Positions 1-8,119 of a DNA stretch of 40,466 nt are shown piece by piece. The translations under genes and the position numbers were made by a program. The stretch is taken from positions 1 to 40,466 of the IMG/VR virus record IMGVR_UViG_3300037427_002949, one strand, 5' to 3'. Origin of the DNA: a virus. The notes under the pieces are model-generated. The model was not told the origin of the DNA and did not search any database. It saw nothing but the letters and a program-made list of their open reading frames with translations. Positions within the stretch are counted from its first letter, which is position 1, and each line of letters starts with the position of its first letter.

Positions 1-315
1 GCCGGATGGCGGGAGCGCAAGCATCATAGCTTCAATGCCTGCTATTAGTTGCGGATCGTAGCGATTCATTGAACCAGAGGTGTCGATGATCCACAGGATA
101 TCAACCCCATCCACACTGAGAGGCTGAGTGAAGTGATCTACCCAAATCTCACCGTATTCTGTATCGCCGGGGATCTCTTCATAAATGTAAACTGGTACTT
201 CGACATACACGGTTTCCGTTTCTGTGTTGGTTTTTGCCGAATAGATTGTATAGTCAGAGCACCCGCCGATCAGTGTTGATGCGGCTAGAACTAGAATTTT
301 TAGTAAATTTTTCAT
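1..315 (-). CDS. Exported lipoprotein with von Willebrand factor A domain (C-terminus beyond window)
   Basis: Only the first 105 codons are in the window; the reading frame is open to base 1. Residues 1-19 form a lipoprotein signal peptide (two Lys, hydrophobic core, IGGC lipobox with Cys19), so the protein is probably anchored to an envelope membrane. After a Thr/Val-rich linker, residues 71-83 carry a VWA metal-ion-dependent adhesion motif, DILWIIDTSGSM, with Asp78-x-Ser80-x-Ser82. VWA domains bind protein partners through a divalent cation. An AGAGGTG ribosome site lies 8 bases before ATG, and the gene starts 3 bases after the stop of the protease gene at 319-1116, so the two are probably co-translated. 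VWA lipoproteins are common in predatory and myxobacterial-type bacteria but unusual in phages; the gene may be host-derived. Function (adhesion, envelope modification) is inference. Confidence 0.8.
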   Translation of the reverse strand, partial: MKNLLKILVLAASTLIGGCSDYTIYSAKTNTETETVYVEVPVYIYEEIPGDTEYGEIWVDHFTQPLSVDGVDILWIIDTSGSMNRYDPQLIAGIEAMMLALPPSG

Positions 316-318
316 GCA

Positions 319-1116
319 TCATTCACCTCTCGACTTCAAGTATGCTTGTATGTCTTTTTCTTGTATGCTCCAAATAGGGGCAACCCATACTACATCTTCC
401 ACCAGTTGTGGCGGAAGCTGCCAGTGCCACCTTCCAACATCAACAGCACTAACAACACCAATCATACGGCCACGCATATCAAAAACACCCGAGCCGCTAG
501 AACCGGGCCAGCCATACGAATGGATCATAACATGGTCATTTTCATAGCCAGCGACTTTACCATCGATGGTCATCAGATCATGACTAGCGGGAAAGCCGGT
601 ATAAGTAACGTCAGTACCCACCAATCTCTCTACATTTTTTGGTTGTCGAAGAGGCTTGTACCTCAAAGCTTTTCTGCTATTAATCTGGGGTACCAGCACA
701 ACTGCTACGTCAGTATTCGTTCCTTGCAGAATCGGTTGACCATAAACAATCTCTCCGTTTCTTCCTTCGATGAGAACGAACGGAGCGTCACCCACTACAT
801 GTTGTGCAGTAATAACAATATAGTATCTTCCCACTTTAAAGTATGTGCCGCTGCCGCGGCCATCCGGAGTCAAAACTTTGACTGCCGCCTTCCTCGCATT
901 GTCTCTTGTTGACACGTACTGTAACGTATCACCACCACTAACTTGATAATATTCGCTCTCTGTCTCAGGAATATCAAGTACCTCGCTGGCTGTATCTAAA
1001 TGTACGTCCGCAAGCCCTGTTATAGCTTTATTATCAACATTAACCGTGTTTGGCGCCAGCAGCGCAACTACAGCAAGTAGCAATACTGCGCGCATAGCAT
1101 ATTTCAGCATTTTCAT
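319..1116 (-). CDS. Exported trypsin-like (S1-fold) serine protease
   Basis: 265 residues. Residues 1-21 look like a Sec signal peptide (Lys, Arg, then a Leu/Val/Ala core). The chymotrypsin-fold triad is legible: His106 in ITAQHVVG, Asp137 in NTDVAVV, and Ser207 in PGSSGSG, the last in the Gly-Ser-x-Gly form of V8/DegP-like proteases rather than digestive trypsins. I chose ATG at 1116 because a G-rich ribosome site lies 8 bases upstream; a GTG six codons earlier is in frame but overlaps that site. It lies about 100 bases downstream of the 1386-residue gene, which has a late-type promoter, and just before the VWA lipoprotein gene. The likely place of action is the periplasm or outside. Substrate is unknown; host envelope protein cleavage during lysis or defence against other phages are both possible. 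Confidence 0.8.
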   Translation of the reverse strand: MKMLKYAMRAVLLLAVVALLAPNTVNVDNKAITGLADVHLDTASEVLDIPETESEYYQVSGGDTLQYVSTRDNARKAAVKVLTPDGRGSGTYFKVGRYYIVITAQHVVGDAPFVLIEGRNGEIVYGQPILQGTNTDVAVVLVPQINSRKALRYKPLRQPKNVERLVGTDVTYTGFPASHDLMTIDGKVAGYENDHVMIHSYGWPGSSGSGVFDMRGRMIGVVSAVDVGRWHWQLPPQLVEDVVWVAPIWSIQEKDIQAYLKSRGE

Positions 1117-1215
1117 AATGAGTCCCCCCTTCACACCACAGAAGTAAAAAACTGTTCACCCTATATTTTAACTATGAGGCCAAACAGCTTTTAGCGGAGG
1201 GATCTTAAAAAAACT

Positions 1216-4200
1216 TTAAATTTGGAGTACTAAATTAAAGGTAACAGGAATCTCTTTGAGTCCGATGTCCTTCGCCGCAAGGACAATATCGTCGCCATCA
1301 GAAACTTTTATTGTTCCATTTTTGCCTATAATGATTTGTACTGGGTGGGGGACTCCGTTATTCATAATCTGCTGTTTAAGTGATTCGAACTCTACGGTTG
1401 TCGCACTAAAGTAGTTTGTACCTAGGTATCTCATCAGTTCACCGACAGGTATCATAGTAACCTCTGCTACTGAGTGAGCCAGACTACTAGCATGGATATT
1501 TGCTGTACCACTGGCTCCCACGTTCATCCAATCTTGAGCGATTGCATCGATTGTGGGCGTCGGTGTAGCCCGGCTAGCGGTTCCCGATCCTTGCTGTGGT
1601 GATGCTCCAGCGTTAGCATATGCATCTGCCCACTCGCGCATGGTTGTAATTTCTTCGTACCTATCCATTCTAAGCACAGACAATCCCTCGATGGATCGGA
1701 GCGCAGGTAAGAGTTCCATTCGGACATACTGAACCACAGATCGCTTTCCAAGTAGATGGAACTTAATCAAAACGTCTGCATAATAGTTGCCACCGTCTTG
1801 TCTGGTTGAGCCTTGAATGATTTTAACAGTTCCAACGCCGGGTACTGCGCGCATCTCATTTTCAGTTTCTTCTCGTTTGCCGCCGTGCTCTTTAGCCATA
1901 GCAATTCGAAAATTGATCTTGTAAGTACGCTGTGTATATCCCAGATCGGCTTCGGTCAGCCCCTGAGCAGAAAGTTTACTTTTTACTAGGTCACGAACCT
2001 TTTCTTTCTGCAACCTCTTCTTCTCTGTAATCTTTTCCGTGAGATGAATCTTTACTTTTTTCTTCAGGATCTTCTTTTGAAGCCTCTTATAGATCTCTTC
2101 TTTCAACTTGGCCTCCTGTGCTGGCTGGGGTTCACCTAGCGTACCCTGTAGTGTTGGTTCGTCGTCACCCTCTTGCGAGTATACTTCTGGTGCGGGATTA
2201 CCCGACAAGTAATCAGCTTTGTATGATTCCTTTTGATTGAAGGTTGCTCCAAGATTTACCATCTTGCCCTTCACTTTGTGCACCCAGTTCACAGGCAAGT
2301 CTACTGTGGGATCCCAGATGGTACCTCGGGGACCGTCTAGATGAAGACGAAGTATATCTGTTGCAACCCACCTCTCTGCAGTAGTCTCCATCTTCTCAAA
2401 GTTCTGCTCTGTCCACATGACAAGGATCATAATTGCCTCGCCAGTGAGGTTGCCGTTGTCGGCCGCTTCGTCCCACTGTAATCTAAGCATCTTAGCGTGC
2501 CGCCGCATGGAAGTGCCATCGGACATTGCTCGGTGGTCGGCCTTGATTTGATCTTCCCAAGCCAGAACCTCATCGGAAAAAGCATTGATGACAGCTTGCT
2601 TGAGAGCGTCCATATTTGAATCGATATACTTTACAAAATTAAATGCGGCTTCAATCTCGTCACTTCGATCCTCAGAGTAAACTCTCACTTTCATGATGAA
2701 CCCTATCTCTAATGCGTCGGGATTGTTGGGGTCTTCCCCGCTTTTGGGATCGGCTAGCACCATTCCTAGCTCTACATTTTTACCCATTGCAATCGGTTCG
2801 TACTTCTCTTCATACTCTGAACCAAAGGGCAGGGCCATCTGTCGCTTTGCATACTCATTCGCGGCGTCCTGTAGCCCCCTGAAGGCTCTTTGGAATAAAA
2901 TCCCACCCTTCGCCTGAACTGTGCCGGATGAACCGCCACTGAAGCTTAGGTATCGTTCTATTCCGAATGTCTTGCTTTCTCCGCCGAATAAGCCCTTCAT
3001 TGTTGCGGTGCTTGATAAAGGTGAACTAGCAGGATAAGGCCAGCGAATGCCCGTCCTCATGTGATATCTGCCTGTGCCCTCCGGCTTGAGACTAAAGATA
3101 ACTTCACCATCGTCGTCGCCAATTCCAATGACTGTCCAGTTCTTAAGACTCTCTTCCATTTCGGACATATCATCTTGAAGGTTGTCCCAGTCGTTGGGGC
3201 CGATGTACTCTGACTCGACTAGGCTCTTGCGAATCTTCTCTATATTCTCACGATAGTTGCGATCTATGTCGCTTTCTATATAATCAATAAAGCTATCGTA
3301 ATCATCCGGCTCGGTTCCATCTTCCATGCGGAACATATGTCGGACATCCAAGTAAACACGTTCGTTGTGGGTCAAGACTTCCCATTCAGTTTCTTCTGAG
3401 TAATAGTCCAGCATATCTGTCAACGCACTTTCGAAGGCGTTGCGGCGTTGCCAGTCTCCACCCCATGATTTTGGGATAAATGCTTCTTCGTCCACTGGGT
3501 TGCCGTCTTCTCCTACGTGTATATAATCACCATCGGCGTCCTCGGCAAAGGCGTGCCACGGAAGAGGAATTCTATATGAAATATCAGCCGATGCATAAAC
3601 GTAAGGTTGGCCGTCGCCTGTGTCTTCGACTTCAGCATGGCAACTGGCATGCTCTAGGGTGTTCGATGCATGATCGTTTAACTCGCTGACTCGTTCTTCG
3701 TATTGTTCAAACATCGCCTCCATCTCGTTTTCTTCGTCATCGTCCTCTCTATCTGTATCGTAATTACCATATGGGCGTTCCCAATCGTCGCCAGCATTGG
3801 ACATCACCTCCAGAAAATTGTTTAGGATCTCTCCATCCCGGTTGTCTCCATATGAGCCGCCGCGGCGGGTGAGGTCTTCAAATCTTGGATAGGAGACTTC
3901 TCCGTCATCATCTAAGAATTGCTCACGTTGACCCTCTACGGCCCACTTCATGACTGCCGACTTGAAGCCCGGTACATGAATGCCATACAGTCGGTTCTCG
4001 GGAACTGCGAATGTTCCGAAGCGCATTGGTTCTTCAAACTTACGAAGGCGAAGACGAGCCTTGGCTCCGATTCCCTGTATTGATCTGTCCCTGTCGCGAA
4101 ACAGTTCTTGATCATCGAAGTCTGATAGGGGCTTGAGATCATTTGGCGCCGGTTCTCTCTCATAAACTGCCTTTCTCGCCTCTTCATATCCTTCTAGTTT

Positions 4201-5376
4201 ATCTTGTGGATAATTGAACAGGGCATTGCCGCCCTCTGTCCATACTCCGTAATACTCGATTAGTGACTCTAGGGGAATATCAAGCTGCCTAGCCATGGCA
4301 GTAAAGGATTGGTTTCTGAACTTTTCAGGCACTGATGCCATCTCAATTCTTCCTTCTATGTTCTTCAGCCACGAAGAGCCTGCTCTCGATGAGGCCCAAG
4401 TTTCAAGATATACCCATCTACCTGCTGGAGATTCTAGATCAAATTCTTTAGCCATTTTTTCGCGGTAGGCATCGCGATCTAAACCAAGCCATGCAGCATC
4501 TAGCATTTCAGACGGCGAACCATCGGCTGGTTTATCCATCAAGTGGTTTTCTAATGATTCGGTTTCTACAAGATAAGCAATTGGGCCATGGCCCTTGGCT
4601 TCTGCGACAGCACAATGAAAGTACTCGCTGTGCTCAGAATGGCAAGAGCGAATGTTACTAATGTCGGACATGCGTAATACATCAATCGGATGTCGGGATA
4701 GAACGATTGAATACTGTGAGCCGTCATTGCCCTCAAACGTGCTCTCGATTGTTTTTTGGTTGCCGTCGCGAGTGTATGTGCCCTGAGTATTCTGCCACCA
4801 TCGTAGCAGATCTTTACTAATCTTACCAGACTTAGCCATGCGAGCCACAGCTTTGCTCATGGTAGTGTCTTCTTTTTTCTCGACGGTCTGGCCTTGGCGT
4901 GGACCGGCGGGGATAACCTTTTGTGTTTTTCTAACCAGCCGTAAGTCAGCGACGTCCACTTCGACTTCATATTCTCCACCGCCATCTGCTTGTAGACGCT
5001 GGAGCTTCTGTTTTACTTTATTGACTGGGAAACTCTTTATTGAACCATCATATTTGGGGTTGGCGGGCACACCCCAGCCGGCTTGTCTAAGCGCCTTAAC
5101 GATTGTCGACAGCTTCATCTGTTCTTCTGACACCAGTGGAATGTAGGTCCGCATGGCTCCGTCGAAAAGCGTTTCAAAGTCATATGGCATGCCATCGGTT
5201 TCACGCATCCAATCGTAGATTTTCTCGCTGCTGTTGCGGGAGACCTCATTAAAGACCTCTCGGTCCTCTGCTAACTGTTTCTTTCTAGTTTCTCTAGACT
5301 CGATGATTTTTTCTAGAGAGTTTACTTTTTCACTGTACTCGCGAAATTCGGCGAGGATATTCTTCATGCTTTTCAT
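1216..5376 (-). CDS. Giant tagged protein with C-terminal ParB-like domain, putative virion-internal protein
   Basis: 1386 residues; I do not recognise it as a named family. The N-terminus (MKSMKNILAEFREYSEK) resembles the T4 capsid targeting sequence and contains L-A-E, a match to the T4 prohead protease rule (L/I)-x-E. Residues near 225-275 hold a conserved-looking His/Cys segment (RSCHSEHSEYFHC). The middle is acidic. Residues about 1110-1165 are Lys-rich and coiled-coil-like. The last 62 residues read like a ParB/Srx fold: VEFESLKQQIMNNGVPHPV, then SDGDDIVLAAK and GLKEIPV, which match the ParB pattern of a helix, IxxxGxxxPI, DGxxRxxAAK and IPV, with Asp replacing the usual Arg. A GGAG lies 9 bases before ATG. 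A 15-base late-type promoter lies 26 bases upstream. A large cargo or core protein is the working inference. Confidence 0.6.
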   Translation of the reverse strand: MKSMKNILAEFREYSEKVNSLEKIIESRETRKKQLAEDREVFNEVSRNSSEKIYDWMRETDGMPYDFETLFDGAMRTYIPLVSEEQMKLSTIVKALRQAGWGVPANPKYDGSIKSFPVNKVKQKLQRLQADGGGEYEVEVDVADLRLVRKTQKVIPAGPRQGQTVEKKEDTTMSKAVARMAKSGKISKDLLRWWQNTQGTYTRDGNQKTIESTFEGNDGSQYSIVLSRHPIDVLRMSDISNIRSCHSEHSEYFHCAVAEAKGHGPIAYLVETESLENHLMDKPADGSPSEMLDAAWLGLDRDAYREKMAKEFDLESPAGRWVYLETWASSRAGSSWLKNIEGRIEMASVPEKFRNQSFTAMARQLDIPLESLIEYYGVWTEGGNALFNYPQDKLEGYEEARKAVYEREPAPNDLKPLSDFDDQELFRDRDRSIQGIGAKARLRLRKFEEPMRFGTFAVPENRLYGIHVPGFKSAVMKWAVEGQREQFLDDDGEVSYPRFEDLTRRGGSYGDNRDGEILNNFLEVMSNAGDDWERPYGNYDTDREDDDEENEMEAMFEQYEERVSELNDHASNTLEHASCHAEVEDTGDGQPYVYASADISYRIPLPWHAFAEDADGDYIHVGEDGNPVDEEAFIPKSWGGDWQRRNAFESALTDMLDYYSEETEWEVLTHNERVYLDVRHMFRMEDGTEPDDYDSFIDYIESDIDRNYRENIEKIRKSLVESEYIGPNDWDNLQDDMSEMEESLKNWTVIGIGDDDGEVIFSLKPEGTGRYHMRTGIRWPYPASSPLSSTATMKGLFGGESKTFGIERYLSFSGGSSGTVQAKGGILFQRAFRGLQDAANEYAKRQMALPFGSEYEEKYEPIAMGKNVELGMVLADPKSGEDPNNPDALEIGFIMKVRVYSEDRSDEIEAAFNFVKYIDSNMDALKQAVINAFSDEVLAWEDQIKADHRAMSDGTSMRRHAKMLRLQWDEAADNGNLTGEAIMILVMWTEQNFEKMETTAERWVATDILRLHLDGPRGTIWDPTVDLPVNWVHKVKGKMVNLGATFNQKESYKADYLSGNPAPEVYSQEGDDEPTLQGTLGEPQPAQEAKLKEEIYKRLQKKILKKKVKIHLTEKITEKKRLQKEKVRDLVKSKLSAQGLTEADLGYTQRTYKINFRIAMAKEHGGKREETENEMRAVPGVGTVKIIQGSTRQDGGNYYADVLIKFHLLGKRSVVQYVRMELLPALRSIEGLSVLRMDRYEEITTMREWADAYANAGASPQQGSGTASRATPTPTIDAIAQDWMNVGASGTANIHASSLAHSVAEVTMIPVGELMRYLGTNYFSATTVEFESLKQQIMNNGVPHPVQIIIGKNGTIKVSDGDDIVLAAKDIGLKEIPVTFNLVLQI

Positions 5377-5401
5377 TAAAGGTGGCTCCGGTTCTGATGT
5401 G

Positions 5402-5416
5402 CATTTATAAATAGTA
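5402..5416 (-). promoter_or_regulatory. Late-type phage promoter element, site 1
   Basis: On the minus strand this reads TACTATTTATAAATG, with the core TTATAAATG resembling the T4 late promoter TATAAATA. The 19-base stretch 5398-5416 is identical to 20484-20502, and near-copies lie at 12639-12653 and 13394-13408. It sits 26 bases before the start of the 1386-residue gene and has no recognisable -35 element, as expected for a late promoter read by a short phage sigma factor. Confidence 0.6.
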
Positions 5417-5427
5417 TATCTTATAAA

Positions 5428-5775
5428 CTAACGCCAAAAGACCTGAATGATAATTATTGCAAAAGCTAGCAGGCTGCAAATTATAGTTTTTGCAGTAAAC
5501 GGGGACTCCCCTAGCAACCACCATGTAAGTAGCGGAAAACTGATGTAGCTAGCCGTAAATGCTATAAACCGGGCTGTCCACAATTGTCCTGAAGCCTCCA
5601 TGACCATCCTTGTTCCATACCAGAAGCAAAGACCCACGGGGATAGAGTAGGTGGCGACAGCCAACAAGGGTTTGTCATGCCACCATGTCCACACAAACTG
5701 TGAATTAAGTTGAAACCATGCGAGGGCTTGGCCTGTAATAAATAAAAGTATACCGTATATTAATCTAGGATCCAA
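5428..5775 (-). CDS. Small integral membrane protein, DMT/SMR-like
   Basis: 115 residues, almost entirely hydrophobic, with four likely membrane helices (about residues 5-22, 36-55, 65-84 and 93-113). The last part, LLGESPFTAKTIICSLLAF, resembles the Gly-Glu helix hairpin of the drug/metabolite transporter superfamily, and the length fits small multidrug resistance proteins (about 105-120 residues). The usual Glu in the first membrane helix of EmrE-type pumps is not evident, so transport is not supported by residues. The gene overlaps the preceding methylase-like gene by 11 bases and is the last gene of the operon that starts at the promoter at 7751-7779. A host-membrane role is inference. 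Confidence 0.55.
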   Translation of the reverse strand: MDPRLIYGILLFITGQALAWFQLNSQFVWTWWHDKPLLAVATYSIPVGLCFWYGTRMVMEASGQLWTARFIAFTASYISFPLLTWWLLGESPFTAKTIICSLLAFAIIIIQVFWR

Positions 5776-6529
5776 GGATAATCACCTCAACAGCATCCGC
5801 ATGCTTAGTTGTAGGTCTGCTAGCCGCATCGAGTAAAATCATTTCATTCTCTGGGTATAGTTCTTTTAAGTTCTTGTGGTAGTTGTACAACATCAGCCAG
5901 TCTTTCTTTTGATTCATCAGGGAGGCCAGCTGATTATGATCTATCTGTGGACTCTCTGGAATTATGACTGCCTTTGAAAAGTTACCTGCAATATATGGCG
6001 GTGGTACGCAGACCATCTGGCAGTCCGCTGACTCGATGGCTTGTGCATAGTTGTCAAACTCAACTGTGAGATTGTCGCATTCAAACTTGGACAACTGCAT
6101 GAGCCTCAGAGGGCTAAAGCGCGGGTGGCCGCGCTCAAGGCGACCAGAGGTGGCGAAACCGCCGGCAGCACACAGAGTAAGCACATAAAACAATGCTGCG
6201 CGCATGAACTCATCGTGCGGTTGGTATACCTTCTTTTGCAGCATGTAGAATATCTTGGAATCCTGAACCGGATGGAAGCTATTCGCCATCATGTAGACTC
6301 TTACGGGGTCTCTCACAATGCAGTCCCAGAAATCGTATAGCAATCGAAAATCAGTGTATGTCGTCACCTGATGGCCGCGGTGGGCCATCGCTAATTCTAG
6401 AGAGCCGCCGCCGAGAAAAGGAAAGATTAACTTTTTAGCGTCACTCGGAAGAAGGGAGGCGACAAGACTTGCCGACCGCGGCTTGTCATTCGGATACGCT
6501 AGTGGGCTCTTTGGTGTTTTCAGTGGCAT
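5765..6529 (-). CDS. D12-class DNA adenine methylase homologue with degenerate DPPY motif
   Basis: 254 residues. The N-terminus has the order of D12-class (Dam-type) N6-adenine methyltransferases: a SPLAYPNDKPR segment corresponding to PLxYPGGKxR, then PFLGGGSLE at 37-45 (AdoMet motif I) and TDFRLLYDFW at 59-68 (the usual ND..L). The catalytic motif DPPY is expected near 176-179 but the sequence reads VCVPPPYI: Asp is replaced by Pro. In this family Asp or Asn at that place contacts the target amino group, so activity is doubtful. The start is supported by the N-terminal motif even though it overlaps the upstream glutaredoxin gene by 44 bases. It may be a DNA-binding decoy or a methylase with altered chemistry; both are inference. 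Confidence 0.65.
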   Translation of the reverse strand: MPLKTPKSPLAYPNDKPRSASLVASLLPSDAKKLIFPFLGGGSLELAMAHRGHQVTTYTDFRLLYDFWDCIVRDPVRVYMMANSFHPVQDSKIFYMLQKKVYQPHDEFMRAALFYVLTLCAAGGFATSGRLERGHPRFSPLRLMQLSKFECDNLTVEFDNYAQAIESADCQMVCVPPPYIAGNFSKAVIIPESPQIDHNQLASLMNQKKDWLMLYNYHKNLKELYPENEMILLDAASRPTTKHADAVEVIILGS

Positions 6530-6779
6530 CTGTATAATCCGCGAAATATTCTATTAACTCACTGTAGCCACCAATAAATTTTTCATGGCCGGCGACATCG
6601 TACTCAACAATCATCGGTACTGTATCGTGTTCATACTTCTTTTTTAATTTATAATAATACTCTGGCGAGGCGTCCACTAGTGTCAATACGAACTCATACC
6701 CGAGTTCATTCATAAGGTTGATGGCCTTGACACAGTAGGGGCACTCGGCCTTTGCATAGATATGATAATAGGTCAGCAT
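6486..6779 (-). CDS. Glutaredoxin
   Basis: 97 residues, the usual size of a monothiol/dithiol glutaredoxin. It has the active site C13-P-Y-C16 after the first beta strand, the cis-proline motif T53-V-P55, and the GGYSEL glutathione-binding turn. It reduces disulfides with glutathione or a host reductase. The phage ribonucleotide reductase at 27345-29315 has a redox-active C-terminal cysteine pair, so this protein is a plausible electron donor, although it sits in another operon (driven from 7779). It is followed by the methylase-like gene with a 44-base overlap. Confidence 0.88.
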   Translation of the reverse strand: MLTYYHIYAKAECPYCVKAINLMNELGYEFVLTLVDASPEYYYKLKKKYEHDTVPMIVEYDVAGHEKFIGGYSELIEYFADYTDATENTKEPTSVSE

Positions 6780-6782
6780 CTA

Positions 6783-7079
6783 CTATCCGTGTAAAACTTG
6801 AACCACTGGTCGAATCTTTTCATTCACTGTCGAGACATCCCCTATGACAGTGATATCCAGACCCGTGTTGCCGCGGTTTAAATGAATAATGCTGAAGTTC
6901 TGCCTAGTATCTATTCCTTCTGGAAGTTTACCTTCTGTGAGCCTTTGCTTCATTATTGGTTCGTCACGAATATAAACGATGTGATCCGGGTTAATAAAGA
7001 CTTCCTGCAGTTTGAAGTTCTCTCCGACTGCTGAATGATTTGTTACGACTTCTACGAACTTTACAATTCTTGAGTTCAT
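6783..7079 (-). CDS. Small beta-rich protein of unknown function
   Basis: 98 residues starting MNSRIVKFVEVV. I chose ATG at 7079 because GGAG lies 6 bases upstream; longer in-frame starts reach into the preceding gene. The sequence alternates short hydrophobic strands (FVEVV, VFINPDHIVYIRDE, SIIHLNRG, ITVIGD) and faintly recalls small beta-barrel proteins in which a residue list (INPDHI) is followed by a turn, but no family is recognised. It is the third gene of the 7779 operon, between an SH3-like protein and glutaredoxin. Confidence 0.6.
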   Translation of the reverse strand: MNSRIVKFVEVVTNHSAVGENFKLQEVFINPDHIVYIRDEPIMKQRLTEGKLPEGIDTRQNFSIIHLNRGNTGLDITVIGDVSTVNEKIRPVVQVLHG

Positions 7080-7095
7080 CTTTTCTCCATTATGT

Positions 7096-7317
7096 TTATT
7101 GTGTTGCGGGGTATACATCACGGGGAGTGACAAGCCATTTACTGCCTTGATATACCACCTCGACATATCCGTCATGTGGACCCGTGCTGTTGTTTGATAC
7201 GAGCAAAGTTGCGGGACTATCCAGTTCGGCAAATTGACTGACTGCACCGGTGTCCGTCAAGCGTAGCAGCATGGCTGCTTGTGGTATGTACACTAGATCT
7301 CCCTTTCTCCATTTCAT
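7096..7317 (-). CDS. Small SH3/KOW-like protein
   Basis: 73 residues starting MKWRKGDLVYIPQ. The opening W-x-x-G-D-L-V-Y-I-P followed by a short strand pattern is typical of small SH3-like barrels found in phages. The start at 7317 overlaps the stop of the upstream gene in an ATGA, the usual sign of coupled translation. At least three other small genes in this window (13695-13979, 17876-18157, 32576-32752) have a similar architecture. No function can be assigned. Confidence 0.65.
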   Translation of the reverse strand: MKWRKGDLVYIPQAAMLLRLTDTGAVSQFAELDSPATLLVSNNSTGPHDGYVEVVYQGSKWLVTPRDVYPATQ

Positions 7318-7727
7318 TGAGGCTCTTCCCCTTTGGGGCCCCATCGATGGCTGGTTTGCTCAACCATCTCCTGAGTCTTTGTTGCCGCGGCATTAATCTC
7401 GTCCATATAATTTTCTGAGGGGGTGCCCTGTTGAGTCGTCTGCGGGGTGGCTTTTAGCTGAACCATACCTTGCAGCATGGCTGTACAGTCGGCAAGTCGA
7501 TAATCCAAATCGGCCATGGCCAGTCGCAACTCACTGATCTTGTCTGCGCCAAACTGATAACCCTCATGTTCTTTTAGGACTTCTGTGATTTTGTGTTCTC
7601 CGAACGTGGAGGCGATTGTGCAAAGCCTCTCTTCTGCCTCTATTAACATTTTATTGAGCAGGTCAGGAAGTTCATTAACTTTAACGGAATACTGAATATT
7701 GACCCGCTGTTCATTCTCTGGTATCAT
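7314..7727 (-). CDS. Helical protein of unknown function, first gene of early operon
   Basis: 137 residues from ATG at 7727, which has TGGAG 6 bases upstream. It looks mostly alpha-helical with a probable coiled coil (residues about 10-90, rich in Leu, Glu, Ala and Lys) and a Gln/Thr-rich tail. No catalytic motif is visible. It is the first gene behind a strong sigma70-type promoter whose start region is a perfect palindrome, so it should be expressed early. Function unknown. Confidence 0.65.
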   Translation of the reverse strand: MIPENEQRVNIQYSVKVNELPDLLNKMLIEAEERLCTIASTFGEHKITEVLKEHEGYQFGADKISELRLAMADLDYRLADCTAMLQGMVQLKATPQTTQQGTPSENYMDEINAAATKTQEMVEQTSHRWGPKGEEPQ

Positions 7728-7739
7728 TAATTCTCCATA

Positions 7740-7755
7740 ATACTGTATACAGTAT
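7740..7755. promoter_or_regulatory. Perfect 16-base palindrome, candidate operator
   Basis: ATACTGTATACAGTAT is its own reverse complement. It overlaps the -10 box and the expected transcription start of the promoter at 7751-7779. A dimeric repressor or activator bound here would block or control the operon 7727-5428. The ribbon-helix-helix protein at 13976-14311 is one candidate binder, but this is only inference. Confidence 0.5.
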
Positions 7756-7779
7756 AACAAGGTTTTTACAAAATGTCAA
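7751..7779 (-). promoter_or_regulatory. Sigma70-type promoter for operon 7727-5428
   Basis: The minus strand shows TTGACA, a 17-base spacer and TATACT. The -35 box (7774-7779) is a perfect consensus. The expected start is near 7744, inside the palindrome, giving a leader of about 17 bases. Confidence 0.75.
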
Positions 7780-7784
7780 CTACT

Positions 7785-8081
7785 TTATTGGCTAATTACC
7801 ATATTCCAAATAGTAGCGGTACCTAGGCCGGCCAATGAAGTGACGATGATCCAAGTCAATCGGGTACTTGTGTCTTTCCAAGCCTCCAAGGCTCTAATCC
7901 GTGCATAAAGCCCCTGATCGGGATTATACACCGCTTCCTTGATCTTAGAAATATCCAACGCCATCTGTTCTTGGCGCTCTTTAATAACATCAAGAGCATC
8001 TACAAGGCGCTGGAGTTTTCCGTCTAGCGTCACAATATCTATTTCAACATCGTTTATTTTATCTGGTGGGATTTCTGACAT
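7785..8081 (-). CDS. Coiled-coil protein with C-terminal membrane anchor, XhlA-like
   Basis: 98 residues. Residues 8-68 form a probable coiled coil (regular Leu/Ile/Val spacing), ending in RALEAWKD; residues 75-95 form one membrane helix (WIIVTSLAGLGTATIW). This arrangement, including the W-K-D before the membrane segment, is that of XhlA-type phage proteins that work with holins, and of small phage membrane proteins in general. The ribosome site is weak. It lies 38 bases after groEL and is probably transcribed with it from the promoter at 9721-9749. A role in lysis is plausible but not shown. Confidence 0.6.
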   Translation of the reverse strand: MSEIPPDKINDVEIDIVTLDGKLQRLVDALDVIKERQEQMALDISKIKEAVYNPDQGLYARIRALEAWKDTSTRLTWIIVTSLAGLGTATIWNMVISQ

Positions 8082-8119
8082 GGCAAACTTAAGTAGTCGT
8101 ACGAAGCTGTTTGTGGCCC

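Noticed and set aside
346-912. Plus-strand open frame of 188 codons opposite the exported protease
   Set aside because: It lies antisense to a clear protease with an intact catalytic triad and has no ribosome site or recognisable sequence.
1117-1134. GTG start for the protease, six codons longer
   Set aside because: The G-rich ribosome site of the ATG at 1116 lies inside this extension, so the ATG is better.
7080-7247. Longer N-terminus for the gene at 6783-7079
   Set aside because: It would run across the well supported SH3-like gene; ATG 7079 has a GGAG at the right distance.
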